Source of the DNA: Corallococcus terminator | GTDB taxonomy: Bacteria > Myxococcota > Myxococcia > Myxococcales > Myxococcaceae | Direction: 5' to 3' | NCBI RefSeq assembly: GCF_003611635.1 | Contig: NZ_RAVZ01000027.1 | Span: forward strand, 1 to 45,990 | Length of the DNA stretch: 45,990 nucleotides | Shown: positions 8,179-16,628 of the stretch, piece after piece | Layout of the letters: each line of letters opens with the position of its first letter | Numbering within the stretch: the first letter of the stretch is position 1 | Notes under the pieces: model-generated | Seen by the model: the letters and a program-made list of their open reading frames with translations, nothing else | Databases searched by the model: none | Told to the model about the DNA's origin: nothing | Position numbers and translations under genes: made by a program

Positions 8179-8754
8179 TTATCCAGTCTTGCGCGACAGG
8201 AAGTAGACGTTCTCGCCTGGGTCCGTGTGCGTCGCGTCCAGCGTGAGCCCGTGCGCGCGCAGCAGGTCGCGATACCCGTCGACGCTGTACGAATGATAGC
8301 GGAACGGCACGCCATTCATCGGCTCGCCGTCGAGGGAGCCGTGGACGTCGCCCGAGGTGAAGAGGAACGCGGCGTCAGGTTTCAATGCCCTCGCAATACT
8401 GGCGATCGCCTGCTCCTGCTCTTCGTGGCGCAGGTGGAACAGGACTCCCCACGCAATCGCGGCGTCGAACGTCCGCGCCTGAAGCTCACACGACTGGATG
8501 GGCGCACAGATCACCGGCACGTGGGGGAAGTTCGCTTGAAATCGCGCCAGCAGCTCGCGGGAGCTATCCACTCCCATCACGTGGCAGCCGTGCTCCAGCA
8601 GCACCCGCGTCAGCGGCAGTCCCGTGCCGCAGCCGACGTCCAGCACCAAGGCGCCGGCCGGAAGTGAGGCCGCGAGCGCGGTCACTTCCGGGACGCCCAT
8701 GAGCCCTGTGCGGTGGGATGCATACCAGTCCGCGATCAAATCGTACTCGTGCAC
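8179..8754 (-). CDS. Class I SAM-dependent methyltransferase
   Basis: The 191-residue product has motif I VLDVGCGTGLPL (about residues 37-48), the acidic ribose-binding position in VMGVDSS, and the later FDAAIAWGVLFHL and IARALKPDAAFLFTSG motifs of small class I methyltransferases. The acceptor is not predictable. It starts with GTG 8754 behind an AGGAGG ribosome site 7 nt upstream. It is convergent with the NmrA-like gene; a 6-bp hairpin GCCGCG/CGCGGC at 8108-8124 lies in the gap. Confidence 0.87.
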   Translation of the reverse strand: MHEYDLIADWYASHRTGLMGVPEVTALAASLPAGALVLDVGCGTGLPLTRVLLEHGCHVMGVDSSRELLARFQANFPHVPVICAPIQSCELQARTFDAAIAWGVLFHLRHEEQEQAIASIARALKPDAAFLFTSGDVHGSLDGEPMNGVPFRYHSYSVDGYRDLLRAHGLTLDATHTDPGENVYFLSRKTG

Positions 8755-8809
8755 GCGTCAGCCTCCTCCTGGGCGGGCTCGAGGCGCTCGGCCCCCAGGG
8801 GTGATGGGG

Positions 8810-9562
8810 TCAGATGTCCAGCCGCCAGAGCTGGTTGTCCGCCGACCCGTTGCGATGCATGGGGAAGGTGATGAGCCGCCCCGAGCCATCCGTCCTGCCG
8901 CCCTCGATATCCAGCACAAGGCCGTTGAGCTTGCTCTGGATGAAGTAGGTGCCGCGGACGCGACCGGGCACGAGCTGCCACACCTGATTGAGTCCGCCGT
9001 GGGCCTCCCAGGTGATCACGCGGGTTCCCGCGGCCTCGTTGGCCCCCTCCACGTCGAGCACGAGCCCGTTGAGCCGGCTGCGGATGAGGTAGCCGCCTTG
9101 CGTGGGCACCAACTCCCACATCTGGTTGTCATTGCCCTCTCGGTTGGACTTGGCCCGGAAGGCGACGAGCCCCGCGCCGGGCGAGCGGTTGGCACCCTCG
9201 ATGTCGATGACGAGCCCCGCGAGCTTGCTGCGGATGGAGGTGCTGCGCTGGGGACGCGTCCCTCCCCGGCCAGGCTCCCACCCCGAACGCCCAGGAGGCG
9301 GAGGGGGCGGCGCGGGGCGCGCCTCGCCCTGACACCAGCCCGCGGGGCTGCACGTGCGTGCGCCATCGCACTGCGAGGCATCGTGGCAGCGGTTGGGCCC
9401 GGAGCGGTTGCGCGACTCGTCCCAGCGGTAGTTCGGGCCCGGCCCCGCCGCCGCCGTCAGCGGCAGGAGCAACAGCGCGAGCGCTGCCCATCCCCTGCCC
9501 TTCGCGGACGATCGGTTTTCACGCGCACGACCAGCCTCGGAGCCACTGCGAACCGCGAACAT
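8810..9562 (-). CDS. Secreted ricin-type beta-trefoil lectin domain protein
   Basis: The 250-residue protein has an N-terminal signal segment (GWAALALLLLPLTAAAG), a short four-Cys region (CHDASQCDGARTCSPAGWC), a proline linker and then three repeats of about 43 residues. The repeats carry SKLAGLVIDIEG, SRLNGLVLDVEG and SKLNGLVLDIEG, each followed by a QxW-type motif (NQMWELVP, NQVWQLVP, NQLWRLDI). Such domains bind galactose-type sugars or other polysaccharides. No catalytic domain is attached. I chose ATG 9562 because AAGGAG lies 7 nt before it; a frame to 9580 starts inside that site. The 254 bp upstream (9563-9816) show no recognisable element. Confidence 0.87.
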   Translation of the reverse strand: MFAVRSGSEAGRARENRSSAKGRGWAALALLLLPLTAAAGPGPNYRWDESRNRSGPNRCHDASQCDGARTCSPAGWCQGEARPAPPPPPPGRSGWEPGRGGTRPQRSTSIRSKLAGLVIDIEGANRSPGAGLVAFRAKSNREGNDNQMWELVPTQGGYLIRSRLNGLVLDVEGANEAAGTRVITWEAHGGLNQVWQLVPGRVRGTYFIQSKLNGLVLDIEGGRTDGSGRLITFPMHRNGSADNQLWRLDI

Positions 9563-9816
9563 GGGACTTCTCCTTTTCATTGAGGTCTCCAGCGGAGTGT
9601 CAGCTCTCGCCGCCCTCTCGCACTGTGTCCTTCATGACGGGGAGCCGGGAATTTCATTCACTTCGCCGGGAGACCCAAGGAACCGGTACGGAGGCCGCCG
9701 TCCCCCAGCGCGTCCACCTCCACACGTCCACGTAGGCGCTCCCAGCAGCCACCAGCGCAGTGAGGAGCGCCGTCAACAGCATCCGGGCCAAGGATCGCCT
9801 GAAGCGCGCTCGTGCA

Positions 9817-10395
9817 TCACCACCGTCGGCGAACGGTCGCCTTGGGGCCGGTCACCAAACTCGCCGCGGGCACGTCGTCGACGACGACCGCCCCGGCCGC
9901 GACCACGGCGTCACGCCCGATACGGACCCCGGGCATGATCGTCGCGCCCGCGCCGATCCACACGTTCTCCGCCACATCGATGGGTGCGCCCGTGAGGTAC
10001 AGCCGCCGCTCACCCGGGTCGACCGGATGGCTGACGGTGATGAACGTGGCCTTCGGGCCGACCATCACACCTTCGCCCAGCCGAATGCCGGCGTAGTCCA
10101 GGAACGTGCAGCCCTGATTGATGAACACACGCTCGGAAAGGTCCAGATGAAGGCCGTGGTCCGTGTAGAAGGGCGGATAGATCGTGACCCTTCTCGGGAG
10201 CGGTCGGCCCAGGATCTGCTCGAACAGCGCTGCCTTGCCCACCTCGTCCTCGAAAGGCAGGACGTTGAGGCGCGACGTCAGCTCGGTGACCCGCAGCACC
10301 CTCTGACTCATCGCCGTGAACTCAGGGCTCAGAACCCTCTCCCCGCTCGCTTGGGACTCAGGGCTGTGGATGCGCATGAGACGGTCAATGGGCAT
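9817..10395 (-). CDS. Maltose O-acetyltransferase-type hexapeptide acetyltransferase
   Basis: The 192-residue protein matches the Maa/LacA/NodL group. An N-terminal helical part (RVTELTSRLNVLPFEDEVGKAALFEQILG) precedes the left-handed beta-helix, with INQGCTFLDYAGIRLGEGVMVGP, the catalytic His in TVSHPVDPGERR, and IDVAENVWIGAGATIMPGVRIGRDAVVAAGAVVVDDVP. It would move acetyl from acetyl-CoA to a sugar hydroxyl in the cytoplasm. ATG 10395 was chosen because the family N-terminus starts here; Met 10377 is a possible alternative. Upstream lies the tRNA remnant. Confidence 0.87.
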   Translation of the reverse strand: MPIDRLMRIHSPESQASGERVLSPEFTAMSQRVLRVTELTSRLNVLPFEDEVGKAALFEQILGRPLPRRVTIYPPFYTDHGLHLDLSERVFINQGCTFLDYAGIRLGEGVMVGPKATFITVSHPVDPGERRLYLTGAPIDVAENVWIGAGATIMPGVRIGRDAVVAAGAVVVDDVPAASLVTGPKATVRRRW

Positions 10396-10512
10396 TCCAC
10401 GAGCTTCGCGCCCTCCCCACACGCACGTCCAGCGCCTTTGCTCGCCTCTCGGTCGCCGATGACAGTGTCTCGCCCATGCGCCTGCGGCGAGCGCGGCCGC
10501 GAGAATTCGGGC

Positions 10513-10554
10513 TTGGATTGTTCGGATCCGCGGGTTCGAATCCCGTCGGGGACA
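10513..10554 (+). tRNA. 3'-end remnant of a tRNA gene (no 5' half)
   Basis: A canonical T-arm is present: stem GCGGG (10530-10534), loop TTCGAAT (10535-10541), stem CCCGT (10542-10546). An acceptor 3' strand CGGGGAC (10547-10553) and discriminator A follow; no CCA is encoded. The matching 5' acceptor strand GTCCCCG and a D-arm are absent upstream, so this is not a working tRNA. A strong intrinsic terminator starts 9 nt later, as for a real tRNA gene. Such 3' fragments are typically left at sites where an integrative element recombined into a tRNA gene. The acceptor sequence is compatible with tRNA-Glu or tRNA-Lys types, but the identity is not certain. Confidence 0.5.
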
Positions 10555-10562
10555 ACCTGGGG

Positions 10563-10595
10563 AGCCCAGCAACCTCAAGGAGTTGCTGGGCTTTT
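10563..10595 (+). terminator. Intrinsic terminator after the tRNA remnant
   Basis: Perfect 11-bp stem AGCCCAGCAAC (10563-10573) / GTTGCTGGGCT (10582-10592) with an 8-nt loop, followed by TTTT. It is the clearest Rho-independent terminator in the window. Confidence 0.85.
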
Positions 10596-10685
10596 CTATC
10601 GCCCCCGGTCCAGCCGGGAGGGCAGCGGTCGATTTCATGCAACGGTGTCGCCCGGCCTGTCTCTTCCCGTCAGGAGGGGGCGTTC

Positions 10686-11081
10686 ATGCCCCCCGTGACT
10701 CCTCGGGATGACGACATGACGGCGACGACGCGGTACCTGGTGCTTCTCTCCATGCTGGCGGTGGGCTGTGGTGGCTCGAACGAAGACGAAGTGGACGAGG
10801 ACACCAACTCGTTCCCGGAGACCCTTGAGTGTGGCGACATAAGCTGCAAGCGCGCCACCCAATACTGCGCGACCATCGTCACCGATGTGACGAGCCATCT
10901 ATGTCTGGAGAAGAAGGCGAGCTGCAAGGGCTGCGATTGCGTGAATCTGGACACAGACCTCACCGCCCAGACCGGGCGCCAGGACTGCACCGCGACCGCC
11001 AGATTGGATGTGTATTTCTCATGCGCCTACTATGACGATGTGGACTACATCAAGACCTCCTGCACAGTGCGCGCTCGCTGA
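10686..11081 (+). CDS. Small cysteine-rich lipoprotein, unknown function
   Basis: The 131-residue product has a lipoprotein signal YLVLLSMLAVGCGG (lipobox AVGC), an acidic linker (SNEDEVDEDTN) and then a compact region with about ten cysteines (ECGDISCKRATQYC, CLEKKASCKGCDC, QDCTA, YFSCAYY, TSCTV), which suggests a disulfide-bonded exported domain. ATG 10686 is preceded by AGGAGG with 8-nt spacing; the internal ATG 10716 would give a more ordinary signal peptide but lacks a ribosome site. I recognise no family. It stands alone just after the tRNA-type terminator. The 179 bp that follow (11082-11260) show nothing recognisable. Confidence 0.75.
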   Translation: MPPVTPRDDDMTATTRYLVLLSMLAVGCGGSNEDEVDEDTNSFPETLECGDISCKRATQYCATIVTDVTSHLCLEKKASCKGCDCVNLDTDLTAQTGRQDCTATARLDVYFSCAYYDDVDYIKTSCTVRAR

Positions 11082-11260
11082 GAGCATGAGACGGATGGGG
11101 ACTCTACACGCGGTCCCCCGGCACCGAGCGGCAATTGCTCTTCGTCGCTCGACAGGTCTTCCGCGTTGTCCTTCAGGCGCTCCCACCCGTCGGTTTTCTC
11201 GTCGGGTCAAGCAAGGGTGGAAGCTGCGCCGCGCATTCGGGCACCCGGTAGAACGCAACG

Positions 11261-12478
11261 CTATTTCTTGCAGGTCGTCACCGGGTCGACCCTGGCCACG
11301 TCGGCGCCCCACAGGCAGACGACGCGATCCAAAGCCAGACCGCTGCGGGAGTTGCTGAAGAAGACGATGCCGTCGCCGGACTGCGGACGCATCAAGAAAT
11401 TGGCGCGGAAGCCAGCCTGGTTGCGCCCGTCATGACCGACGGCGGTGCTGCCGTCGCCAAGGCGTTCGATGAAGTGGCCCAGGCCGTAGACCACCTCATC
11501 GGGCGCGCGCGGCGTGCTCAGTTCCGCGGGTGTGTACATCTGGGCCAGTCGCGCCTGGGTCAGTGGATGCGCGCCGGCGGTGTTCGCCATGCCGGCAATC
11601 ATCCAGCGGGCGAAGTCGCGGACGGTGGTGGTCAGGGTCGAAGGCGCCTGCTCGACGTAGTAGCGCATCGGCACCGGCATGCCATCGTCGCCGTGTCCCT
11701 GCGCCGCGCCGGCCAGCACCTGCGGCGTCATGGCGACGCTGCTGTGTTTCATGCCCAGCGGCCGGAACACCAGCTCGCGCGCCAGGTCCGAATACTTGCG
11801 CCGCGTGGTCCGCTCGATGGCCAACTGCATCAGGGTGTAGCCGCCGCCGGAGTATTGGAACTTCACGCCGACCGGCGCGAACAATTCCACCGCGCCGCGT
11901 CCATTCGTCTTGCCGGCCAGCGACTCCTCCAGGCTCGGCAGCTCCTTGAAATCGAGCCAGCCCTGATACCCGCCCAGGGTCGTGCCCGCGGTGTGCGACA
12001 GCAGGTGGCGGATCGTGATCAGGCGAGGGTCGAACGGGCTCTGAGCCAGCGGCCACGGCGACAGCACATCGGCCACCGACGCATCCAACTGCACGCGCCC
12101 CTGCTCGACCAAACGCATCGTCACCCAACTGGCGATTGGCTTGGCCAGCGAGGCGGCGGCGAACACCGTGCCGGACGTCACTGGCACCTTGCCCGCGTGG
12201 TCCGCGAAGCCGAAGCCCTTCGCGTAGACCAGCTTGCCTCCGACAATCAGCCCCACGGCCGCGCCTTGGATACGGGCTTCTTTCATGAGGGCCGGCACTT
12301 CGCGCTCGATGACCTGGGCGAACGGCGGTGGCGCGACGGCGGGCACGGAGAGGGGGCGCGGCCTGGCCTGAACGCCGCGATCGTCGCGGGCCTGGAAGGC
12401 ATGGGGTTGCACCTGGAGGCTCTGGGCCTGGGCGAGGGACAGCGGAAGGATGAGGCAGAGCAGGAGCACGGCACGCAT
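11261..12478 (-). CDS. Chimeric secreted serine hydrolase (beta-lactamase fold)
   Basis: The 405-residue protein has a signal peptide (MRAVLLLCLILPLSLAQAQ) and a class C beta-lactamase-type domain with SxxK (SLAK, about residue 105), the second motif YSG in KFQYSGGGYTLMQL, and HDGRN near the C-terminus. The first 38 or so residues, the ribosome site (GGAGG, 7 nt from ATG 12478) and upstream DNA are nearly the same as those of the unrelated alpha/beta hydrolase at 15086-16492, including a 78-bp identical block. The catalytic body therefore seems to have been joined to the borrowed export signal and promoter of a neighbour. The body may come from another lineage; its substrate is unknown. Confidence 0.87.
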   Translation of the reverse strand: MRAVLLLCLILPLSLAQAQSLQVQPHAFQARDDRGVQARPRPLSVPAVAPPPFAQVIEREVPALMKEARIQGAAVGLIVGGKLVYAKGFGFADHAGKVPVTSGTVFAAASLAKPIASWVTMRLVEQGRVQLDASVADVLSPWPLAQSPFDPRLITIRHLLSHTAGTTLGGYQGWLDFKELPSLEESLAGKTNGRGAVELFAPVGVKFQYSGGGYTLMQLAIERTTRRKYSDLARELVFRPLGMKHSSVAMTPQVLAGAAQGHGDDGMPVPMRYYVEQAPSTLTTTVRDFARWMIAGMANTAGAHPLTQARLAQMYTPAELSTPRAPDEVVYGLGHFIERLGDGSTAVGHDGRNQAGFRANFLMRPQSGDGIVFFSNSRSGLALDRVVCLWGADVARVDPVTTCKK

Positions 12479-12491
12479 GGGCGTTCCTCCG
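12414..12491 (-). repeat. 78-bp identical block, copy A (signal peptide plus ribosome site)
   Basis: Identical to 16428-16505. Weaker similarity extends outward to about 12370 and 12590. It covers the first 20-odd codons and the translation start of the serine hydrolase. Confidence 0.9.
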
Positions 12492-12612
12492 AAGGGGGAC
12501 GGAGAAGAGGATGCGGTGGCCGGCGCGGCGCGTAGGGGTGCGCGTCGCCCAACGTCTCGCGGCGTCGCTGGAATGCGCGTGGGGCGGCGCCGCGCTACGT
12601 ATGCTGAGGCCC

Positions 12613-14307
12613 ATGACGTCGTCCGCCCTCTTCGCGGGATGCCTTGCGCTCTCGCTCGCCGCCTCGGCCGCCCTGCCCTCCGCGCGGCAGGGACAGGTGC
12701 AGGTGCACGCGGAGGACCTCCCCGCGGAAGCAGCGCTTGCTGGGGACGCGCGGGGCTGGCGCACGGTGGAGAGCAGTCAGTTGAATGAGGGGACCGGCCC
12801 CTTCTGGCTGCGCACGCAGGTGGAGGTGCCCCCGCGTGAAGCCGGAGCCCCGACGCCTGCCCTCTCCCTGTCGGTGCTCGGGTCATGGGAGGCCTGGTGG
12901 GACGGCAGGCCCCTGGGGCGCAACGGTCAGGTGGGGCGGACACCCTCGGAGGAGGTACCAGGACGCGTCGATGCCCTGTTCCCGCTTCCGCCCGAATTCA
13001 GCGCGCCGGGCCCTCACGTGCTGACGATGCGCATCTCCGCGCACCGGCTCGGCTTCCAGCCCGTGGGCACCCTCCACCACCTGCAGGTGGGCGAGGCCGC
13101 GTCCCTCGCTCGGGCGCGGATGCTCGGCCTGGTGCCAGCCCTTTGCATGCTGGGCGCACTGGTGTTGATGGGGCTCTACCACCTCGCGCGCGTGCGGCTC
13201 GCTCACGGCGGGCTCGCCACGCTGCTGCTCGGCGTGCTGTGCCTCGCCGCCGCGGCGCTCGTCCTGCTGGAGGCGTGGCGCGGGCTCGCCAACTATCCCT
13301 ATCCACAGCACGCAGTGCGGCTGCGACTGCAGGCGGCAGCCGTGCTGGCGGTGGCGGCACTGCTGCCAGCGACCGTGCACGCGGCCTTCGGCGAGCCACG
13401 CCGCTGGCTGCGGTGGATGGGACTCGGACTGGGGCTGCTCTCGCTCGTCTTCGTTCCGGGCTTCGATGGCAAGAACAGCATCGCGCTCGGGGCCTCGCTC
13501 GTCGTCTCCACGGCGCTCGCAGTGCGCGCGTGGCGGAGAGGGGAACCGTGGGGGGCCCTGGGCGCGCTGGTAGGGCTCGGTTTCGCCGGGGCGCTCTACC
13601 TGTTGGAACCCTGGGGCTTCTCCGAGCGCGGCTTCTTCCTCGCCTTCGGAGGGCTGTTGCTCTGCCTCACGGCGGTACATGCCCGGCAGCAGCGCCGTCA
13701 GCAGGAACGGCTGGAGAGCGCGACGCGCGCCGCGGAGCGCCTGCAACTGGAGCTGCTCAAGCGCAGCCTGCAACCGCACTTCTTGATGAACACGCTGGGC
13801 GCGCTGAGTGAGTGGGTGGAGACGGAGCCCGCGCAGGCCGTGCGCTTCATCGAGGCCCTGGGCTCGGTGTACCGGCACCTGCTTGCCGTCTCGGGTGAGC
13901 GCACCATTCCGCTCGTCCGCGAGCTCGAGTTGTGCCGCGCCCACCTGGACGTCATGGGCTGCCGGCAGGGCACGGCCTTCCACCTGGAGACCGAGGGCGT
14001 GGACCTGGAGGCCCCCGTCCCCCCTGCCCTGCTGCACACGCTGCTGGAGAACGCCTTCAGCCACAACCGCTACATCTCGCCCCACACCTTCCGGCTCCAG
14101 AGCAGCCTCATCGCCGAGGGCGCCCGGCCGCGGCGGCGCTACGTCTTCCTCGCCCCCCTGGGTACGGGCACACGCCAGGGGGGCGGTGAGGGCACCGGTT
14201 CGCGCTACCTGCGCGCGCGCCTGGAGGAGGCCTTCCCCGGTGCGTGGCGGCTCGAGGACGGGCCCACGGAGGATGGGTGGATGACGCGAGTGGAGGTGCC
14301 GGCGTGA
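12613..14307 (+). CDS. Membrane sensor kinase of the LytS / His_kinase (PF06580) type, degenerate ATP lid
   Basis: The 564-residue protein has a signal segment, an extracellular jelly-roll-like region (FWLRTQVEVPP...RVDALFPLPPEF), about seven membrane segments (residues 185-360), a short coiled coil and a PF06580 domain. The phospho-His motif is intact (LLKRSLQPHFLMNTLGALSE) and so is the N-box (LLHTLLENAFSHN). The usual D-x-G-x-G lid is not: the corresponding stretch reads LAPLGTGTRQGGGEGTGS before YLRARLEEAF. It shares a 4-nt GTGA overlap with the LytTR regulator gene, so the two form one signalling unit. The start lies right at the edge of the duplicated segment; ATG 12601 is an alternative. 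Confidence 0.85.
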   Translation: MTSSALFAGCLALSLAASAALPSARQGQVQVHAEDLPAEAALAGDARGWRTVESSQLNEGTGPFWLRTQVEVPPREAGAPTPALSLSVLGSWEAWWDGRPLGRNGQVGRTPSEEVPGRVDALFPLPPEFSAPGPHVLTMRISAHRLGFQPVGTLHHLQVGEAASLARARMLGLVPALCMLGALVLMGLYHLARVRLAHGGLATLLLGVLCLAAAALVLLEAWRGLANYPYPQHAVRLRLQAAAVLAVAALLPATVHAAFGEPRRWLRWMGLGLGLLSLVFVPGFDGKNSIALGASLVVSTALAVRAWRRGEPWGALGALVGLGFAGALYLLEPWGFSERGFFLAFGGLLLCLTAVHARQQRRQQERLESATRAAERLQLELLKRSLQPHFLMNTLGALSEWVETEPAQAVRFIEALGSVYRHLLAVSGERTIPLVRELELCRAHLDVMGCRQGTAFHLETEGVDLEAPVPPALLHTLLENAFSHNRYISPHTFRLQSSLIAEGARPRRRYVFLAPLGTGTRQGGGEGTGSRYLRARLEEAFPGAWRLEDGPTEDGWMTRVEVPA

Positions 14308-14996
14308 GGCTGCTCATCGTGGAGGACGAGCCGCTGGCGGCGCGCCGCCTCGCTCGGCTGTGCGAGCAGCGGCTGGGGCCGGGCGCCCCGCCCCCGCGCG
14401 TGTGCGCGAGTCTGGACGAGGCGCGCGCGGTGCTGGCCGAGCGCGACGTGGACGTGCTGCTGCTGGACCTGAACCTCTCGGGCGAGGACGGCTTCGCGCT
14501 GCTCGCGGAGGCGGCCGCGGGCGCATTCCAGACGGTGGTGGTCTCCGCGAACACCGACCAGGCGCTGCGCGCCTTCGAGCTGGGGGTGCTGGACTTCGTG
14601 CCAAAGCCATACACGCCGGAGCGGCTCGCCCTTGCGCTCGCTCGCGTGGGAAGCCGCGCGGCCACTCCCTTGCGCACCCTCGCGGTGAGAAAGGGCGGAG
14701 GCGTGGTCCTCGTGCCCCTGGACTCCGTCGCGTACATCCAGGGCGCCGGAGACTACGCGGAGCTGGTCCTGCGCGAAGGCGGCACCGAGCTGAGCGAGAA
14801 GAGCCTGGAGCGGCTCGAGCAACTGCTCCCCGCCGACTTCCTCCGCATCCACCGCTCCTATCTCGTCCGCGTGACGGACATCCGCGAGCTCGTCGCCTCG
14901 GAGGGCTCGCGCACCGCGGTGGAGCTGCGGGACGGCACCCGGCTGCCGGTGGGCCGCAGCCGACTGGGAGCGCTGCGCAAGCGGCTGGAGGCGTAG
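14304..14996 (+). CDS. LytTR-family response regulator
   Basis: The 230-residue product has a receiver domain (VRLLIVEDEPLAARRL; phospho-Asp in VLLLDLNLSGEDG, about residue 56; conserved Lys in DFVPKPYTPERL) and a C-terminal LytTR DNA-binding domain (VPLDSVAYIQGAGDYAELVL, FLRIHRSYLVRVTDIREL, LPVGRSRLGALRKRL). GTG 14304 overlaps the kinase stop codon, so translation is coupled. The output genes are unknown; the flanking hydrolase genes are the nearest candidates. Confidence 0.92.
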   Translation: MRLLIVEDEPLAARRLARLCEQRLGPGAPPPRVCASLDEARAVLAERDVDVLLLDLNLSGEDGFALLAEAAAGAFQTVVVSANTDQALRAFELGVLDFVPKPYTPERLALALARVGSRAATPLRTLAVRKGGGVVLVPLDSVAYIQGAGDYAELVLREGGTELSEKSLERLEQLLPADFLRIHRSYLVRVTDIRELVASEGSRTAVELRDGTRLPVGRSRLGALRKRLEA

Positions 14997-15085
14997 GCGC
15001 CGCCGTTACCGGTGCCCGATACGGACGCCGCGAATGGCATCCGCACCGGAAGCATCTGGGGCTACGCCAGCGGGAGTGATCGGCG

Positions 15086-16492
15086 TCAGGGCTTCGCTTT
15101 GACTTCCAGCCGCTCATCGCGGAGCGCTTCGCCCTTCAGGAAGGCCTTCATCCGCTCAAGGATGCGCGGGTCCGACTGGAAGAGGCCGTCGTGTCCCGCG
15201 CCCACCAGCACCAGGTGAGCGGCCTGGGAGAGCCCGGGGCGCAGGGCCTCCGCGTTGTCCGGGCTCGTGCGTCCATCCAGGGTGCCGCTGATGAGGAGCA
15301 CGGGCACCTCGGCCTTCAACGGACCGCGGAAGGACTCGCCCAGGTCGCCCACGCCGGGCACATCCCCTGCTCGCAGTGCTCCCGGGTTGGCGCTGCCACC
15401 AAGCAGTGCCTTCGCCGCCTCCCTCTGGATGAGGGCGTGTCGCGCCGGGCTCACGCCGGAGGCCGCGTCCATGGCGAGCGACATGGGCCCCAGCCACCCT
15501 TCGCGCAGTTGGCGCGCGAAGGGCGCCAGCGGCGCATAGTCCCCGGCCTCCAGCGCCGGAAGCAGGGTGAGGAAGCGCCGGAAGGTGGCGGGGTCTCGAA
15601 GGGACTCGAAGGTGGCGCGCTGAAGGTCGAAGTGGCTGACCCGCCAGGTGTGGCGCTCACCCTTCGCCGGGTCTGTGAGCGCGACGGTGCGGGGCTCGCG
15701 CTTCAGCGACTTCAACAGCTTCGCCAGCCGCGGTCTCAGGCCCGGCCCGCGCTCGCCTTCGGCGCGCAGAACGACCTCCCAGCGCTCGAGCAGGGCCTCC
15801 GCGTGGGCAGGCCGCTTCCAGGTGTCGTCCGGCCCCTCGATGCCGGCGAGGATGGCGTGGTCCACCCGCTGTCCGTGGCGCCGCAGGTAGGCGAGGCCCA
15901 GGTGGGTGCCGTAGCTGATGCCCCAGAGGTTGAGCTTCGGCGCGCCCAGCGCCTTGCGCAGCACCTCCAGGTCGTCGGCGCTCTCCTCCGTGGTGTAGGC
16001 GCCCAGATCCACGCCGGCCGTGGCCCAGGTCCGGCTCGCCTCGGCGGCGGCCTTCTTCACCGTGGTGGTGAGCAGCGCCTCGTCCATGCGCTGCTCGAGC
16101 GGGATGGCCCAGCGCTGCTCCAGATCTGGATGGGGGTCCGACTGGCCGGTGCCGCGTTGGTCCAGCGCGATGACGTCGGCCACCTCGCGCAGGGCGAGGA
16201 ACAGCTCGAAGCGGACGTTGCGTGCGGCCTCGATACCGGAGCCGCCCGGGCCACCGGCCAGGTAGACGATGGGGGCCGCGGGAGAGGGGCTCGTGCTCTT
16301 GAAGCGCACGAAGCGCAGGGGCAGCCCCGGGCCCTCGGGGCGGGCGTGGCGCAGGGGCACGGTGACAGTGCCCAGCTCGGCTTGAACGCTGCGACCGTCG
16401 CGGGCCTGGAAGGCGTAGGGCTGCAATTGGAGGCTCTGGGCCTGGGCGAGGGACAGCGGAAGGATGAGGCAGAGCAGGAGCACGGCACGCAT
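15086..16492 (-). CDS. Secreted alpha/beta hydrolase, S33 proline-iminopeptidase / tripeptidyl-aminopeptidase type
   Basis: The 468-residue protein has a signal peptide and an alpha/beta-hydrolase domain with the oxyanion motif YLAGGPGGSG (about residue 80), DVIALDQRGTGQSD, the nucleophile elbow WGISYGTHLGL, a helical cap and the acid and base residues in ISGTLDGRTSPDN and GAGHDGLF. This architecture is typical of peptidases that remove N-terminal residues or tripeptides. GGAGG lies 7 nt before ATG 16492. Its first codons and upstream DNA are duplicated in front of the serine hydrolase at 12478. It converges on the LytTR gene across an 89-bp gap with nothing recognisable. Confidence 0.9.
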   Translation of the reverse strand: MRAVLLLCLILPLSLAQAQSLQLQPYAFQARDGRSVQAELGTVTVPLRHARPEGPGLPLRFVRFKSTSPSPAAPIVYLAGGPGGSGIEAARNVRFELFLALREVADVIALDQRGTGQSDPHPDLEQRWAIPLEQRMDEALLTTTVKKAAAEASRTWATAGVDLGAYTTEESADDLEVLRKALGAPKLNLWGISYGTHLGLAYLRRHGQRVDHAILAGIEGPDDTWKRPAHAEALLERWEVVLRAEGERGPGLRPRLAKLLKSLKREPRTVALTDPAKGERHTWRVSHFDLQRATFESLRDPATFRRFLTLLPALEAGDYAPLAPFARQLREGWLGPMSLAMDAASGVSPARHALIQREAAKALLGGSANPGALRAGDVPGVGDLGESFRGPLKAEVPVLLISGTLDGRTSPDNAEALRPGLSQAAHLVLVGAGHDGLFQSDPRILERMKAFLKGEALRDERLEVKAKP

Positions 16493-16505
16493 GGGCGTTC
16501 CTCCG
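16428..16505 (-). repeat. 78-bp identical block, copy B (probable source copy)
   Basis: Identical to 12414-12491. Similarity on the upstream side runs on to about 16600. This copy lies in a gene whose whole domain layout is normal for its family, so it is the likelier donor. Confidence 0.88.
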
Positions 16506-16628
16506 GGAGAGGGGCTACCGCGAGGAGAATGCGGTGGCCGGCGCGGCGCGTGGGGTGCCGGTCGCCCAACGTCTCGCGGCGTCGCCGGAGTGCGCGTGGG
16601 GTGTGGTGTAGCCCCCTGAAGAGTCGGA

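Noticed and set aside
10515-10517. Anticodon GGA in the tRNA remnant
   Set aside because: A 5-bp stem with two G-T pairs can be drawn around it, but position 37 would be T and serine tRNAs have a long variable arm that is absent. It is not used for identity.
12883-14085. Open frame of 400 codons on the minus strand
   Set aside because: Antisense shadow of the LytS-type kinase; no motifs.
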